Shown: positions 21,510 to 33,353 of the stretch, piece after piece
Layout: every line of letters begins with the position of its first letter
How positions within the stretch are numbered: the first letter of the stretch is position 1
DNA from: Symsagittifera roscoffensis
Taxonomy: Eukaryota > Xenacoelomorpha > Acoela > Convolutidae
Direction of reading: 5' to 3'
DNA: 58,052 nucleotides
Assembly (NCBI RefSeq): GCF_963678635.1
Contig: NW_026970969.1
Location: forward strand, 126,001-184,052
Translations under genes and position numbers: made by a program
Notes under the pieces: model-generated
Told to the model about the DNA's origin: nothing
The model's input: the letters and a program-made list of their open reading frames with translations, nothing else
The model's database searches: none

Positions 21510-21914
21510 ACGTTTTTGCTTCTACCAGCTTCTTGTCTGTTTCGGTTTATTTCTTCTCGCAGACTTTCTCTTTCAACGTGGACTGCTCTTTCTAGTTCAC
21601 TCATTCTTATGGACATCTGTTCATTTTGTTCTCCTATACTGCTCACTATGTTGTTCAAAGCTTCTTCTAAGGATGTCTGGTTTTCTACAAGTGATTCTCA
21701 TGTATGGCCTGGTCCGGATGGACCTCCACTTCTTTCTCATGTATGGCCGGATGGACCTCCACAATTTAGCTTTTTGCTCATCTGAGGATTTCTGACTCCT
21801 GGTTTCAACCATTCTGCCTGAAACCGTCTCACCCTTGCCGGTCCGAGTTCGTGTGATCCGCTCCACAAAAGGGTCGGTCATTGCTTTTCTTTGCTTTTCA
21901 GGTATGAATTTCAT
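21510..21914 (-). pseudogene. gag: Gypsy B: gag 5' part with short tandem duplication
   Basis: The frame starting MKFIPEKQRKAMTDPFVERI contains the repeat WRSIRPYMR-KK-WRSIRTRPYMR, from a DNA tandem duplication of about 34 bp at roughly 21695-21762. In the alternative frame from about 21690 a strong coiled coil is read (SLEEALNNIVSSIGEQNEQM, ELERAVHVERESLREEINRN). A frameshift, probably caused by the duplication, separates the two. Confidence 0.55.
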
Positions 21915-22460
21915 AGAGATATTACCTCGTTTAGGTATTCATGACTTGTCTAGACTCATTTCCAATCTATCACTTCTTAATGCCTATACACTCAATTCGA
22001 TTTCTAGTGACCTTCTAGTATGACTATTGATAATAAAAACACAACACAATACGTTTCACAAGATTCTATTAAATAGTGACTACGAATCCCTGTATAATAT
22101 CAGAGTACAGCTTGTATATATTTCATTCACACTAATCGATTTTCGGTCGTAAGATTTTGAGAACTAGCACAAAATGATGATATCAGTCAATTTAAAAGAT
22201 AGTGTACTCACTACCCAATCAAGCACAAATTATGTTGATTGCATATCAAAAATATCAGAAGAAGAATATTTCTATGAAAAAAGTATGTGTATTGTACTTT
22301 TAGTCGATCGCAGTACAAAAGTCGAACTTGTATTTTAAAGAAAAAGCTTTCCCTGCTTGGTGCTGCACCAAACAGACAAAACTTTGAAGGCAGTAATTTT
22401 CTCAAGTGGGCGTCTATTGCCCCACCGAGTACAGTGTTACCTATCTGCCTTCGGACTGCC
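21915..22460. other. Gypsy B leader, inner part
   Basis: AT-rich, without a long frame. A hairpin-like TTGGTGCTGCACCAA occurs at 22357-22371. The region is absent from copy A, which is deleted from about 9835. Confidence 0.5.
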
Positions 22461-22531
22461 CGAGCTAGACCTACTAAAATTCTCAGGGCAGTCGCTTTTC
22501 GCAAAAACGTATTGGGTTTCAATCCACACAA
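22461..22531 (-). CDS. Leader micro-ORF start (NTFLRKATALRI)
   Basis: The minus strand reads MCGLKPNTFLRKATALRILV, which is shared with copy A, and runs on as GLARAVRRQIGNTVLGGAID. It is open for 106 codons here (to 22211), but only the first part can be compared. It may be a short first exon or an upstream ORF. Copy A fuses the same peptide directly to capsid. Confidence 0.3.
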
Positions 22532-22594
22532 TGAGTTACACTCTTTTTTAGACTTAGTGTCGCAGATATCCGAGTTCGGACCTCTTTTTTTTTG

Positions 22595-22640
22595 GTCTGG
22601 TCTTTATATAAAGGAAAGTTACCAGTGCAGTCACTGGTTC
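22595..22640 (-). promoter_or_regulatory. Gypsy B promoter: TATA box and inverted repeat
   Basis: TTTATATAAAGG on the minus strand with CCAGTG-cagt-CACTGG beside it, as at 9955-10020 in copy A. Confidence 0.5.
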
Positions 22641-22714
22641 CTAGCCTGTCTCTTAATAACCTAATACCTCTCACAATTATCTTTTCTTCTGTTTACCTAA
22701 GTCCTTTAACAAAA

Positions 22715-23000
22715 TAATACCCCTCCGGGTTGACAAAAAACAGTACCCCTCCGGATTGGCAGAAATAGGACCCTTCCGGATTGGAAAATTGAGACCCCTC
22801 CGGATTGGGACCCCTCTGAGTTAGTAAATATAAGATTCCTCCGGATTGGGACCCCTCCGGTTCTGTGAAAACAAGACCACTCCGGATTGGGACCCCTCCG
22901 AATTGGAAAAAATTTGGACCCCTCCGGATTGGGAGCCCTCTGGTTTTGTAAAAGTAGCTTTTCGGAGATTACCTTGAGCTTTAACCTATACCCCTCCGGT
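22715..23000. repeat. CCCCTCCGGATTGG minisatellite in Gypsy B leader
   Basis: About eleven units of ACCCCTCCGGATTGG and variants. Two more than in copy A are found around 22795-22850, so the array length changes between copies. Confidence 0.8.
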
Positions 23001-23280
23001 TATCCGATGCTACTATGCTGTTTGAATTAACTAGGAAGGGTATGTGATCCTCTCCTAGACCCTTCCGAATTGAAGTTAAGCCTCTTATTTGACAATTCAC
23101 GCTAACGGTGAAGGGTCTTATCGCTTGCCTAACTTCGGCTCGATTAAGGTCTTCTTGTGCCTTTAGCTTTCCTTTTTCGTCTAAAACAGCCTAAAGTTTC
23201 TTTATTCAACCGTTATCACCTTTTGGTAGGGGTGTAAGGGCTTTCCGAAATTTTTTTTTTTATAAAACGTGAAGGGTCTA

Positions 23281-23705
23281 GGTTAAAAAGCTATTCCTGG
23301 TAATCCGGAAGGCTTCCGCGTTCCTAACTACTCTTCAACTATTGTAGCGAAACAATAGTTGCAACTCGGAACGATCCCTGCTTTTTCTGCTTTTTTCTAA
23401 ATCCGATTCTCAGTTTTTCCGTTTTTGTCGTCGTCGCAACAAATGTTGTTGTTGTGTTTTACTTTTGTTCCTTTTCCAAAATGGCCATTTCTGACGTTTC
23501 TCAGAAATATGACGTCATACTTCAAAGTTTTGAAAAAAAGAAATACAAGAAAATTCCAGCTTCACAGTTTGACTAATCGTTTCAATAACATTGCTAATCT
23601 CTTAAAATCGTCAATTCGGAAGGTTCGCTGCTAAAAACTCGAGACCGCATTTTTTACAATTCTGGTCGAATGTCACATGAAGTATTCCATTCATGATCAA
23701 AGAGA
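23281..23705 (+). other. Spacer to polB copy 2 with a 31-codon frame
   Basis: The spacer is a shortened version of 12000-12880, then has about 265 bp not found in copy 1. Within that an ATG at about 23481 reads MAISDVSQKYDVILQSFEKK and stops at PASQFD; a following frame reads NRFNNIANLLKSSIRKV. This looks like the damaged start of a coding exon, possibly upstream sequence of polB. A TGACGTCA palindrome is at about 23513. Confidence 0.35.
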
Positions 23706-26700
23706 ATGAAATATTTTATGAGCAAGAAGCATGTTCAACTAAGTTCGAAGCAGTCAACGGTTTGTTCTTCTCGTAAACAAGAGTTTCCGAGTTACCGTTC
23801 TCTCTCCAAAAGCATCGGAGAAAAACATGGAGCGAAACAACGGAAGCCAAGTGATACATTGGCAGACTTGAATAAGATTATGGAGGAGGAGGGGAAGATG
23901 TAGAGAAACTGAAAGAGGAGTTGAGTGCTCAGATGGATACTGAGATAGAGCATGGGAGGCATAGGGTAGGTAATTATCTTTCAAATGTCAAAGTTAGATA
24001 CCAAAATTATCAACGAGAAGCTTGAAGAAGTCTTCAACAAGCTGGACTCTGATGCAAAAATCAGTAGTGCTCTTTGATTTGTTTTCCGTAATGTCGATAG
24101 GGGAGAATAACGGTATTATTATGCACACGAAAACAATAACTTGTTGGAAATTAAAATCGCATTTACTTTGTACGAAAGCTGATTTGATTACAATCCAGGG
24201 AAAAGTTGAAAAAGAATGATTTCGTTGAGCAATGTACTCAAGAATGTCAGAACACAATATGTAGGTTCAAATTGATCACAAATGTCACTGTTTTTGCTAG
24301 ACTACTAAAAAACATCCAATGGGATGTCCGGACCCTGTCTTGCCTGAACCTTCATTAAGACATACGAAAGTGAACTGTCTTTTATCGGACGGAGAGATAC
24401 AACCATACAAAGATCATCGTTTCTTTTTCCGTGCGTTAGCATGTATTTGCAGTGTCATTGTACGTTCGATGAGCATACATCTCATCTGCTCAAAGAGTTT
24501 ATATCAAAATATGGACTTGATCCGAAGAGTTTTCTTGGAGTGTCAATCGATGATTTACCTCTACCTCTTGTAAAGGGAATAGTTGAACGTAACGTATTAA
24601 TTTACAATTTTGGCACTCAAGAGGGAGAGTATGTTGGAGAATTAGTGAAGCAAAGTATTGAAAAGTTTGAAAAAACGCGAAAATACTGAGATTCAACAAC
24701 CATATCATTAGTACGATTGATAATGATTCTTTTTTAAAGTGTTTCAGATGTCCTAGCTGTGACACTTTCAAATCAGATCACTTCAACAAACTCCTAATCA
24801 GATGAAAAGATAGAGTGCGGTATATTTAAAACGCGTACACAGTAAGGGAAACAATATTCAAGAAAATGGAAGGATTCAACATTGACTCCACTGAAGATCA
24901 GAAATTGTTTAGGTAGCAGTTTCTGACTTCGAATCCATTTGCGTTTCCACGGAAGAATCGAAAGCAACCGAAACAGCTACTTGGAATGGAAAACAGGTTC
25001 TTATTTCTGTCTCACTATATATTCAAATATGCAAGATGATTCAATTTTCTTGGGTGAAAAAGATCCAGAACTCCTAATAATTGCTTTTGTTATCAGCTTG
25101 GAACTTCTGGCAGAAACAAGTAAACTACAAATGAGATCCAAAATTCAAAAAATCTAAAAAACTTACATTGATTTTGAAAAAAGGTCTTTGATAACCTCAA
25201 CGCTAGAATTTTAAATAAAAGACTAGAAGTTTCGATTATGAAGATGATTGTGTTGAGGTTGGCGAGGAAGATGACATGTCGAAGCAATTGTTAAGAATTC
25301 AAAAAAAATCAGCTGATCGACTTGAAACAGCATTTAGAGCGCTATGTTTGTACCTTACCGGTGTTAAGAGCGTCAGATACGATCTGAAATTTATCAAATC
25401 TTTTTTGATTCCATATCTTATATATGATGAAGAAATTGAACCAACAGTCATCAAAAAAGCAAATGATTTCATATCATTCAAATTTGGAGGTGATCAGTTC
25501 CTGGACATAGTGAAGTTTCTTGGAGGAACAAAAACATAAGATTCGTTTCTGGAGGCCCAAAAAGAAAGTGAAGCCAAATTTTTTTCCCTTCACGGATGGT
25601 GTGACAGTCCAGACAATCTTTACTGTACGGCATTGCCTCCATATGAAGCCTTTTTCAGTAAACTGAGAAATCACAACCTTCTCGAGAACGATTTAAACGA
25701 TTACCAGAAACTGGTTAATAGAGGATTTGATCAAGAACATGCGCTGAAAAAGTTACGTAATCAATCAGTTCCACCAACATGTTTTGAAAATTACTCTTCT
25801 TTGAAAAACGTCTAGGAACAACACATCATGATTACTTTACAAATCGATAAAAATCACAAATTCTTTCTTTGACAAATACAAATACACAAATACCCGTTCT
25901 TTGAAGGAGATAAGCTATTATGTGAGAAAATTAGGGAATACGTGACAGAGGGTCCATCTAAAATTTTTACGCGAAAAGCTGTTGTCGATCAAATTCTTTT
26001 CTCGGCAATTGTTGGAATTGACCCTAGCCAATTATATCCATTCTCAATGTTCCGAGATATTGCGACCGGACTTTACACAAAAAGGGAGTATGGTTTTGTA
26101 AAAGATTGCGTTAAAGCTAGAAACAACAGAACAAGAAATTTCGAGAACATGGATATGTCCTTCTATCAAGAGTTGAGACCAGAGTGTAAAGTTGAGAGTT
26201 TTTACACAACCGGGAAGCAAAAAAAAACGATTGTTTCCAAGTTGATGGCTACTGCGATTATCGTAAAACAGTATTTGAAGCTCTAAGTTGCTACTATCAC
26301 TTCTGATTATGCCGAGAAACCCATTGCTGTCAGAAGAAGATATTGAAAGGGGAAACAAGAAGCGAGAGATATTTGAGTTGAGAGGAGAGTACATGAAAAC
26401 AAGAGGTTACAACATTCAGGAAATAATGGATTGTGAGTGGTGGGAGCTTTTCAGATCAGATTCTTCAGTGAAAAATCATGTCAAGACAAATTTTCCGTAG
26501 AAAACACCTCTGTCTTTTGATTCTTTACTTGAGAAAAAAAAGAAAAGGTCTCTTTTTGGCTATGTACATTGCGATTTAATAGTTCCCGACGAGTTGAAGG
26601 CCACACTTTCAAATCTTTCTCCAATATTCAAAAACATTGGCGTCTCCCGTAATAATATTGGAGAAGCCATGAAAACCTATGAGTACAAACATAGGAAATG

Positions 26701-27571
26701 TTTCAACAACTTTGTTCAATCTGTTGTTGATGCACGACGAGAAGGAGACGATAATCCACACTCTGAAGTTGTTCCTTAGAGCATGAAACTTCTCGGGAAC
26801 AGTTCGTACGATTATCAAATTTTGGACAGATCCAGACACACGATAACCATTTATCTCGGCGATGAGAAGACACACAAAGCGATAAAAGAGAAGTTTTTCA
26901 AGCGTTTTAATGTTGTGAAAAAAGACTTTTTTGAAGTCGAACTATTAAAGTCAACAATCGAACATAGAGAACCATTTATTGTAGGCTTTTTTACGCCGAG
27001 CTCAGAATGCTGGAGCTATATTACTTTTTTTTCATAGATTTTACAATGAGAACAAGTTCAAGAAACTGTAGATGGACACATACTCTCTGTATCTAGCATT
27101 AGCCGAAGAGAACCTGGAGGATTGTATTTTACCTGAGAACAAAACTCAATGGCTACAAATCCGTCGAAACGACTGCAGAGATTACTTTAAGGCCTATGCA
27201 AAGAAAAAGTTATTCCAACATACATGCTGCGTCGTCCTCAAAAAGCACGCCGAACGAGAACCCGGTCTATTCGGTGAAAAGTTTCGCTGTACTGAAATAA
27301 TGTGCCTTTGCAGCAAGACGTATTGCTGCTATGATAGTAAAAGCAACAAATTTAAAATTAGCAGCAAAGGACTGAACAAAAGACGGCCAGAAGATACTGG
27401 AGATGGACCGATGTCTACCTACAGACGAGTTTTGAAGCTGTATATTTGAAGTCGACGAACCGCGGATTCAAAACCTCCAACCATCTAGTCGGAACATATG
27501 AACAAACTAAAAAATGACTCAGTTAGTTTTACCCGAAAAAGGAATTATCTAATGTTAGAACACATACTTAG
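23706..27571 (+). pseudogene. Protein-primed family B DNA polymerase, copy 2
   Basis: The most complete of the first pair. N-terminus: finger remnant CSSRKQEFPSYRSLSKS with HGAKQRKPSDTLADLNKIME. Next is the CPDPVLPEP region and a decayed OTU-like stretch. Exonuclease: SDFESICVSTEE carries the D-x-E of ExoI, and RYDLKFIKSFLIPYL the ExoII region. Palm: motif A GIDPSQLYPFSM (26013 onward), motif B LGNSSYDYQI (Gly of NSxYG is Asp), motif C MDTYSLYLAL (27072; Asp to Tyr). The C-terminus has KKHAEREPGLFGEKFRC, LCLCSKTYCCYDS and GDGPMSTYRRVL. Stops and frameshifts occur throughout; several, such as the TAA in RVRYI-stop and DTYS, are shared with copy 1. Confidence 0.88.
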
Positions 27572-28925
27572 CCCTTGAACTTGGAACTTTAACATGTGAG
27601 CTGTTAAACCTGTAAAAGTTCGTACGATGCAAGGATTTAAATGTTATTTAACCTGTAAAAGTTCGTACGATGCAATGATTTATATTTTGTTTAATTTTTC
27701 AACTTTTAATTTATTTTTTTTTTCTGATTTTTTTTTCATTGAAGTTTCAGTAAGTTTCAGCATAGTTTCGGGTAGATGAAAAATAAGATCAAACAAAAAA
27801 ATTGATCGAGTTACAGCAAATCTTATCTTGTTTTAAAAGTTTTTTGAATTCTGTTCCAATTTTTGTGTTAAAAACTCCAAAGTTTTGCCCAAAAACTCCT
27901 ACCATTGGCTTACCATATAGCAAAAAGCTAAAACCATAACCATAATTCCACAATCTACACGTAATTAACCAGTAATAAGTAACAATTAGATAACGCGCGC
28001 CAAATATTTTGTGAAAAAACTAACATTTCCACAAGAAAATCCTTTTTCGTACAATTATCTTACCATCACAAAAACCATAAAACCTTACAATTGTTATTTC
28101 CTATCCTTATGTTTTGTACTTTATACCCAATCTCAAAACATAGCTGGGTGACCGGATGATCTTAAATCATGGGGTCTAGTTCCCTATCTTAAAAATATCT
28201 CAAAAATCAACGAAGTAACCTGAGTTTCTATCTCAATTTTTGATTTTCTCAGTTTCTGCTTCATCTTCTATTTTCAAACTCAAACCAGTTTGAACAAAAT
28301 CGTAGTTAAAAAATGCATTTTATACAAAACGTTTATTAATTTAACCAAAAATTAGTAATCTGAAGCAAATTCAATACAATAAATATTTTGCTAAAATTCT
28401 TCAAATGATTTTCAAAGCTCATAATGATGTTTCAACTCAAATTCTTGGTTGAGATTGATAAACACTTTTAACTTGAATTTTCTTCTTTTCCAGATCAGCT
28501 ATCAATTTGTTTTACAAACCAGTAGTACACCAAAACACTTAATAAATCAGCCTCCATTATGACTCACTACTCTATGAAAACTTTACAAGCACTAAGCAAG
28601 ATAAACTTTAAAATGGCTTCACCAAACCTTTCAATTAGTCCGTGTTTTATAAATCTCTAGTTTTTTTACAAACTTTCAACAAATACTTCATTAGCATATG
28701 TTATTCCTTTTTACTACAAAATTATCGCAACAAACTCTCCGCAAGCTTGCAACCCTTGGAGATTTTACTGTGATAAAAGATTTTCGGATCGATTTACAAT
28801 GAAACTTTCACGAGAAATTGAACTCGATTGTTGCTGGTTTTATCATCAATAAAAATGAGATATCAAGAATTTTGATGAAATATTTCAGATTCAAAAACAA
28901 ATTCTCAAAGTAATTTCAAAATTTT
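27572..28925. other. polB 3' region, copy 2
   Basis: Close copy of 16221-17600, including the two CTGTAAAAGTTCGTACGATG repeats and the GGTGACCGGATGATC block. At 28560-28660 the minus strand keeps FIKHGLIERFGEAILKF and a stop. Nothing else is coding. Confidence 0.5.
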
Positions 28926-29297
28926 AATTCAAAAATATTAATTTTACTTTCTCTTGAAGTGTGTTTGGAGGCTGCTGAGCACATTATGTTTAACAGTTGA
29001 ACACTATGTTTAAGAGAAGAATGCTTCGTCTTGAAATGATAAAGGAGTTCCACGCTACTATAAGAATAACAGTTACAATTGGAACATTTTAAAACACCAC
29101 AGTTCTTACAACTAAGCGAGTGTATTGTCTGCCACATGCAAAACATACAGCTCATTTTTTATAATCATTGACGGCTTCCCAAGAAAGACCTTGAGAGCAA
29201 ATAGAGATTTAGAAGGTCCCAAATATTTAGATATAAAAAGTTGAATAGCCTCAATATATGAATAAAAGTGAAAAAAAACTGCGAACTTAATAACCAA
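28926..29297 (-). pseudogene. Cys-rich zinc-finger protein, copy 2
   Basis: The best-preserved of three copies. The first part reads EAIQLFISKYLGPSKSLFAL, then after a frameshift MSCMFCMWQTIHSLSCKNCG and VLKCSNCNCYSYSSVELLYH, FKTKHSSLKH. It contains C-x2-C, C-x2-C and a C2H2 finger C-x2-C-x12-H-x4-H. The tail is SAASKHTSRES. Small (about 110 residues), probably nucleic-acid binding and part of the polB element. Copy 1 has intervening bases GGTAAGCC where this copy reads SCKN, so a splice site or mutation lies there. Confidence 0.6.
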
Positions 29298-29384
29298 TTG
29301 TTTTCAACGTGAAACAAAAACAGAATGGATTGTCTATTTAGCCTAGCTTAAAAAATCCTTCAATCTAGCCATGGAGTTTCAAAA

Positions 29385-29650
29385 GTATCAACCAATCAGA
29401 ATGGAGCATTAATAACAGGGAATTTTTTTTGTCTTTTTTGATATCAACCAATCAGAATCAAGCTTCAATTGTCTTGAAACCTTCAATAAATTTAAAGTCA
29501 ACCAATCAGAATCGAGTTTAACTTCTCATCGATTTCTCAATAGTTTTGATATCAACCAATAGAGCATTCCTTCATAGGTAATATTTGTGGTAATAAGCAA
29601 TCAGAGTGAAGTATTCACAAAATTTTAAAAGTTATGTAAATCAGAACTAA
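29385..29650 (-). promoter_or_regulatory. Array of CCAATCAGAATCGAG motifs, copy 2
   Basis: Motifs begin at 29392, 29448, 29502 and 29556, a regular 54-56 bp spacing, with a weaker one near 29599. It lies upstream of the minus-strand zinc-finger gene. See the copy at 18040-18300. Confidence 0.6.
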
Positions 29651-30755
29651 GCTATGTTTATGAAACTTCACAATCAATCAGTTTTATTTAGTTTTTCAAT
29701 TATAACTAACAGATACATTTGATATCAAAGTGAGATTTCTTGTCTGGTTTATATTTTTTCTCAAAACTCAATTAAAATTTTTTTTTTCAATTTGTTCTAT
29801 TTCTAATCAGTGAAAAAGGAAACTACTGAGATTTGTACTTTTATTGTTATCTTTTTGTTATATTGTAATATAAACAACAGGAAGTCTAATAAACTTGGAT
29901 AACCCATTGAAAGATAATCTGGCAAATCTAGATTTTGTATTTGTATCAAATTCGAAACATTAATCAAAATGATGTTTCTTATCTCCGTTTTTTGTTCCTT
30001 AGGCTCTTCTGCTGTTGTGTTTTTACTGATCGACCACGCAATGTCAGTTAACACTTCTAAATAAAAATATTGTTGAAAGTTCCGGCAGTACTTTTCTCCC
30101 CTCCATCTTTTTAATTAAACTATTGGATTATTTTCTGTGTTTCTATACAAGTTAAAACTATAAAACAATCTCCATCAATCTCATCTGTCCACAACTCTTT
30201 TAGTTTTTTGTAGTGTTTCAACCTTAAATTCTGATAAAAATCCATTTCAGGCATTGAAAACGTTTTTGATAGAAGCATATATTTTCTACTGAAACAAACA
30301 AAGAAACTTGAAATGTTGCATCATTTTTCATTTATTTGGTATTCTCCATAAAATGTTTCCCGTGTTTAGAGTCTAATTAGCTTTTAGGAAGTTCATGTAA
30401 TGAATCAAAAAATTTAAATTTAGACACGAAAAAAAATTGAAAACAATCAATGAGTTACAGTATTTCAAAAATCATTGAAAAGATTTTGAACTACTTTCCT
30501 GTTTGTATTACTGTTCATAGAAGACATTCTACGTAAGTTTAGATAAAGTCACTAACTAAATAAGTTTTTCTGTAATTTCCTAAACAAATACTGGGAAATC
30601 ATTGATAATTGGTTGAAGTTTCAAGTCAATTTTGATTAATTTGTATGACTTTTCCTCAGATATCCTAGCTCTAAATATGCACTTCAGAGACAAAAAATAG
30701 TTTTCAACCAAAAATATTTCAATTATCAAACGTAAAAATCATCACAAAGCATTTT
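29651..30755. other. AT-rich non-coding
   Basis: Matches 18301-18966 until 30309. It then continues with sequence repeated about 1.84 kb further on (compare CCCAAAATTTGGGACAGTTC at about 30790 and 32616). An 83-codon minus frame at 29803-30054 lies in this block with no recognisable feature. Confidence 0.45.
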
Positions 30756-30759
30756 TGAG

Positions 30760-30880
30760 GTTCACAATTTTCAATAAACATAAAGTTTCCCAAAATTTGG
30801 GACAGTTCTTTGAGTTCGTTCAAAGTTTACTTGACAACAACAAAGTTTACTTAAGCAACTTTTTTTCTTGCTTCATTCTC
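30760..30880 (-). pseudogene. 3' end of gene Y, partial copy
   Basis: The last codons and 3' flank of gene Y (see 32646-33353) occur here and are cut at about 30880, where the zinc-finger module starts again. It marks the junction of a local tandem duplication of about 1.84 kb. Confidence 0.5.
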
Positions 30881-31084
30881 TTTCATTCGAATTTTTCACA
30901 AAAGTTTGAACTCGATTTTTGCTGGTTTGATCATCAATCAGAACTTTTGAATAAAAATTACAGATCAAGTATTGTGATGAAAAAAACTGTATACTTACTC
31001 TAATTTTTCAAATTTACCAAAAATGTATTTGAGATTAAAAAAAAGTAGTAATAATGGTAATTTCTAAGATTTTATTTCAAAAAA

Positions 31085-31405
31085 ATGTTTTTTTACTCTC
31101 TCTTGAAATTTGTTTGGAGACTGCTCAGCACATAATTTAACATATTGTTTAAAGGAGGAATGCTTCGTCTTCTAATGACAAGTGAGTTCCTCGCTACTAT
31201 AAGATTAACAGTTACAATTGGAACATTTTAAAACACCACAGTGCATACATGTAAGCGAATGTATTGTCTGCCACGCTCAAAACATACAGTTCTTTCATTA
31301 ATATTCAGTGACCGCATCTCACGAAAGATCTTGAGAGAGAATAGAGATTTAGAATGTCCCAAATACTTAGATATAAAGAGTTCAATAGCCTCACAAAATG
31401 ATTAT
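31085..31405 (-). pseudogene. Cys-rich zinc-finger protein, copy 3
   Basis: Reads SLTCMHCGVLKCSNCNC, then a TAA where copy 2 has Tyr, followed by SYSSEELTCH and KTKHSSFKQY. It lies on the minus strand like copies 1 and 2. An extra TGA splits the first C-x2-C pair (CMF-stop-AWQTIHS). More decayed than copy 2. Confidence 0.5.
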
Positions 31406-31524
31406 AAGTGAAAAAAAACACAAATTCATTAACCAATTGTTTTCAACGTGAAACAAAATCAGAATGGATCGTCTATTCAGCCTGGCTGAAAAGAATCATT
31501 CAATCTAGCCATGGAGTTTCAAAA

Positions 31525-31720
31525 GTATCAACCAACCAGAATCGAGCATTACTTATAAGGAAATTTTTTTGTTTCTTTGATATCAACCAATCAGAATCGA
31601 GCTTCAATTGTCATGGAACATTCAAAAATTTTAAAGTCAAACAATCAGAATTGAGTTTTTCTTCTCATAGATTTTTCAATAGTTTTGATATAAACCAATC
31701 GAAATTTCCTTCGTATATTG
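31525..31720 (-). promoter_or_regulatory. Array of CCAATCAGAATCGAG motifs, copy 3
   Basis: Motifs at about 31532, 31587 and 31642. The one at 31587-31602 (CCAATCAGAATCGAGC) is the exact reverse complement of 42532-42547 and 52984-52999. The array is shortened by a deletion at about 31720. Confidence 0.55.
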
Positions 31721-32645
31721 TAATATAAGCATTAAAAAGTCTATTAAATTTGGATAATCCATTAAAAGATAATCTGTCAAATCTAGATTTTGTTTCTTAT
31801 CTCCAATTTTTGTTCCATAGACTCTTCCGATGTTTTGATTTTTACTGATCGACCACTCAATCTCAGTTAATTCTTCTAAAAAAATTGTTGATTAATCTGG
31901 CTGTACGTTTCTTTTCTGAAATCCGCTCTCCATTTTCTTAACCAAACTATAGTATTTTCTGAGTTTCTTTAGAAGTTAAAACTAACACAATCTCCACCAA
32001 CCTCACCTTCCCACCACGCCTTGAAGTTTTATTAATGTTTCAATCTTAAAATATGAAGAAATTCCATTTCAGCCAATGAAAACGTTTTTCAAAGAAACAT
32101 GTTTTTTAAACTGAAATGAACAAAGAAACTTGAATTGTTGCATCAATTTTCATTTATTTGGTATTCACCATAGAAGGTTTTCGGTGTTTAGAGTCTAATT
32201 AGCGATAAGGAAATTCATGTAATCAATCAAAACCTTTAATTTAGACAAAAAAATGAAAACAACCAATGAAATACAAAAATTCAAAAATAATTGAAAAGGT
32301 TTTCAACTACCTTCCTGTTTGTAATTTTGTTCAAATAAGACAAAACTTACTTAAGTTTAGATAGAACCAGTAAATAAACAAAAATTTCTGTAATTTTATA
32401 AGCAAATACTGGAAAATCATTGAAAATTGGTTAGTGGTTTAAATCATTTTTGATTAAGTGGTATGTTTTGTCTGACATTTCCTCAGATATCCTAGCTCTA
32501 AATATGCCCATAAGTGACAAAGAATAATTTTCAACCAATAATAACTGAATTTATAAACATAAAAACTTCACAGAGCATTACCGAGGTTTACAATTATCAA
32601 TAAACATCAAGTTTCCCAAAATTTGGGACAGTTCTTTGAGTTCGT
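31721..32645. other. AT-rich non-coding
   Basis: A diverged copy of 29860-30790. No gene seen. Confidence 0.45.
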
Positions 32646-33353
32646 TCAAAGTTTACTTGACATAGCAACTTGTTTCATTGCTTCATGCTCTTCTGCAGTG
32701 AAGAGAAGATCTGAATGTAGGGTGGCTCGCTCACACTGAACTTCTTGATTGTGACACACAACCTCCTCACGCTCTATGTTGCCATTTCATATGTTCTATT
32801 ACGTATATCGAGCTCCTGATACGTAGTTGATTCTTTACCAGATTTAGCTTCAAATATAGGTACGAGTCCAAAACTTTCAGCATCAAGAATAACAGTGTTC
32901 CCGATTGCCGATAATGCTTCTTCTTCTTTTTCACTGAGATAGATTTGTTGAGTTTTTTCGAATTGTACCGAAAAATTAAATTGTAAAAGTTGAATGCAGG
33001 GTTCAAACTAAATTTTCCCTTTGTAGTAATTTTGGATCCAAACAAATCTCCAAACTCTTGTTTGATATTTTTGAGAATTCAATACATTTGGGGCTAGAGT
33101 TTTTCGTGAGTTTATTTTGAAGAGCAAACTGATCAGATGGAGAGAATTGAGAAAAAAATGATTTTGAGATTAAATGAAAATAGAAATGAACAGTGTGACT
33201 CATCATGATTTCCATATATGGAAGTAGTACCAAATATGGAAAGTTTTGTCTGAAATTTCCAAATGTCGAATTCGCGTAGGCGTTATTTCTACTATATAAA
33301 TCTACAACTCCGAGCAAAACACGTTGTTCCAGATGGCTGCTGCTAGATGTCAA
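32646..33353 (-). pseudogene. Gene Y, unknown protein (decayed)
   Basis: The minus strand from 33353 reads a 116-codon frame. Coding-like sequence then moves between frames: FGDLFGSKITTKGKFSLNPA, then YLSEKEEEALSAIGNTVILD, AESFGLVPIFEAKSGKESTT, YQELDIRNRTYEMA, and after a frameshift EREEVVCHNQEVQCERATLH and FTAEEHEAMKQVAMSSKL, ending in TGA at 32648-32646. The acidic, well-mixed composition argues for a former protein of roughly 230 residues. I do not recognise it. Its place beside the zinc-finger gene on the same strand suggests it belonged to the polB element, perhaps a structural or accessory protein; that is inference. Confidence 0.45.

Larger units (their letters stand above)
18967..23280 (-). 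mobile_element. Ty3/Gypsy retrotransposon copy B (3'-truncated)
   Basis: Same family and orientation as copy A. The order on the minus strand is leader, coiled-coil gag N-terminus, capsid, zinc knuckle, linker, protease and the first part of the protease-RT connector, where it is cut at 18967. RT, RNase H and integrase are absent. It keeps about 1.8 kb of gag 5' sequence missing from copy A, so the two copies complement each other for annotation. Confidence 0.88.
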
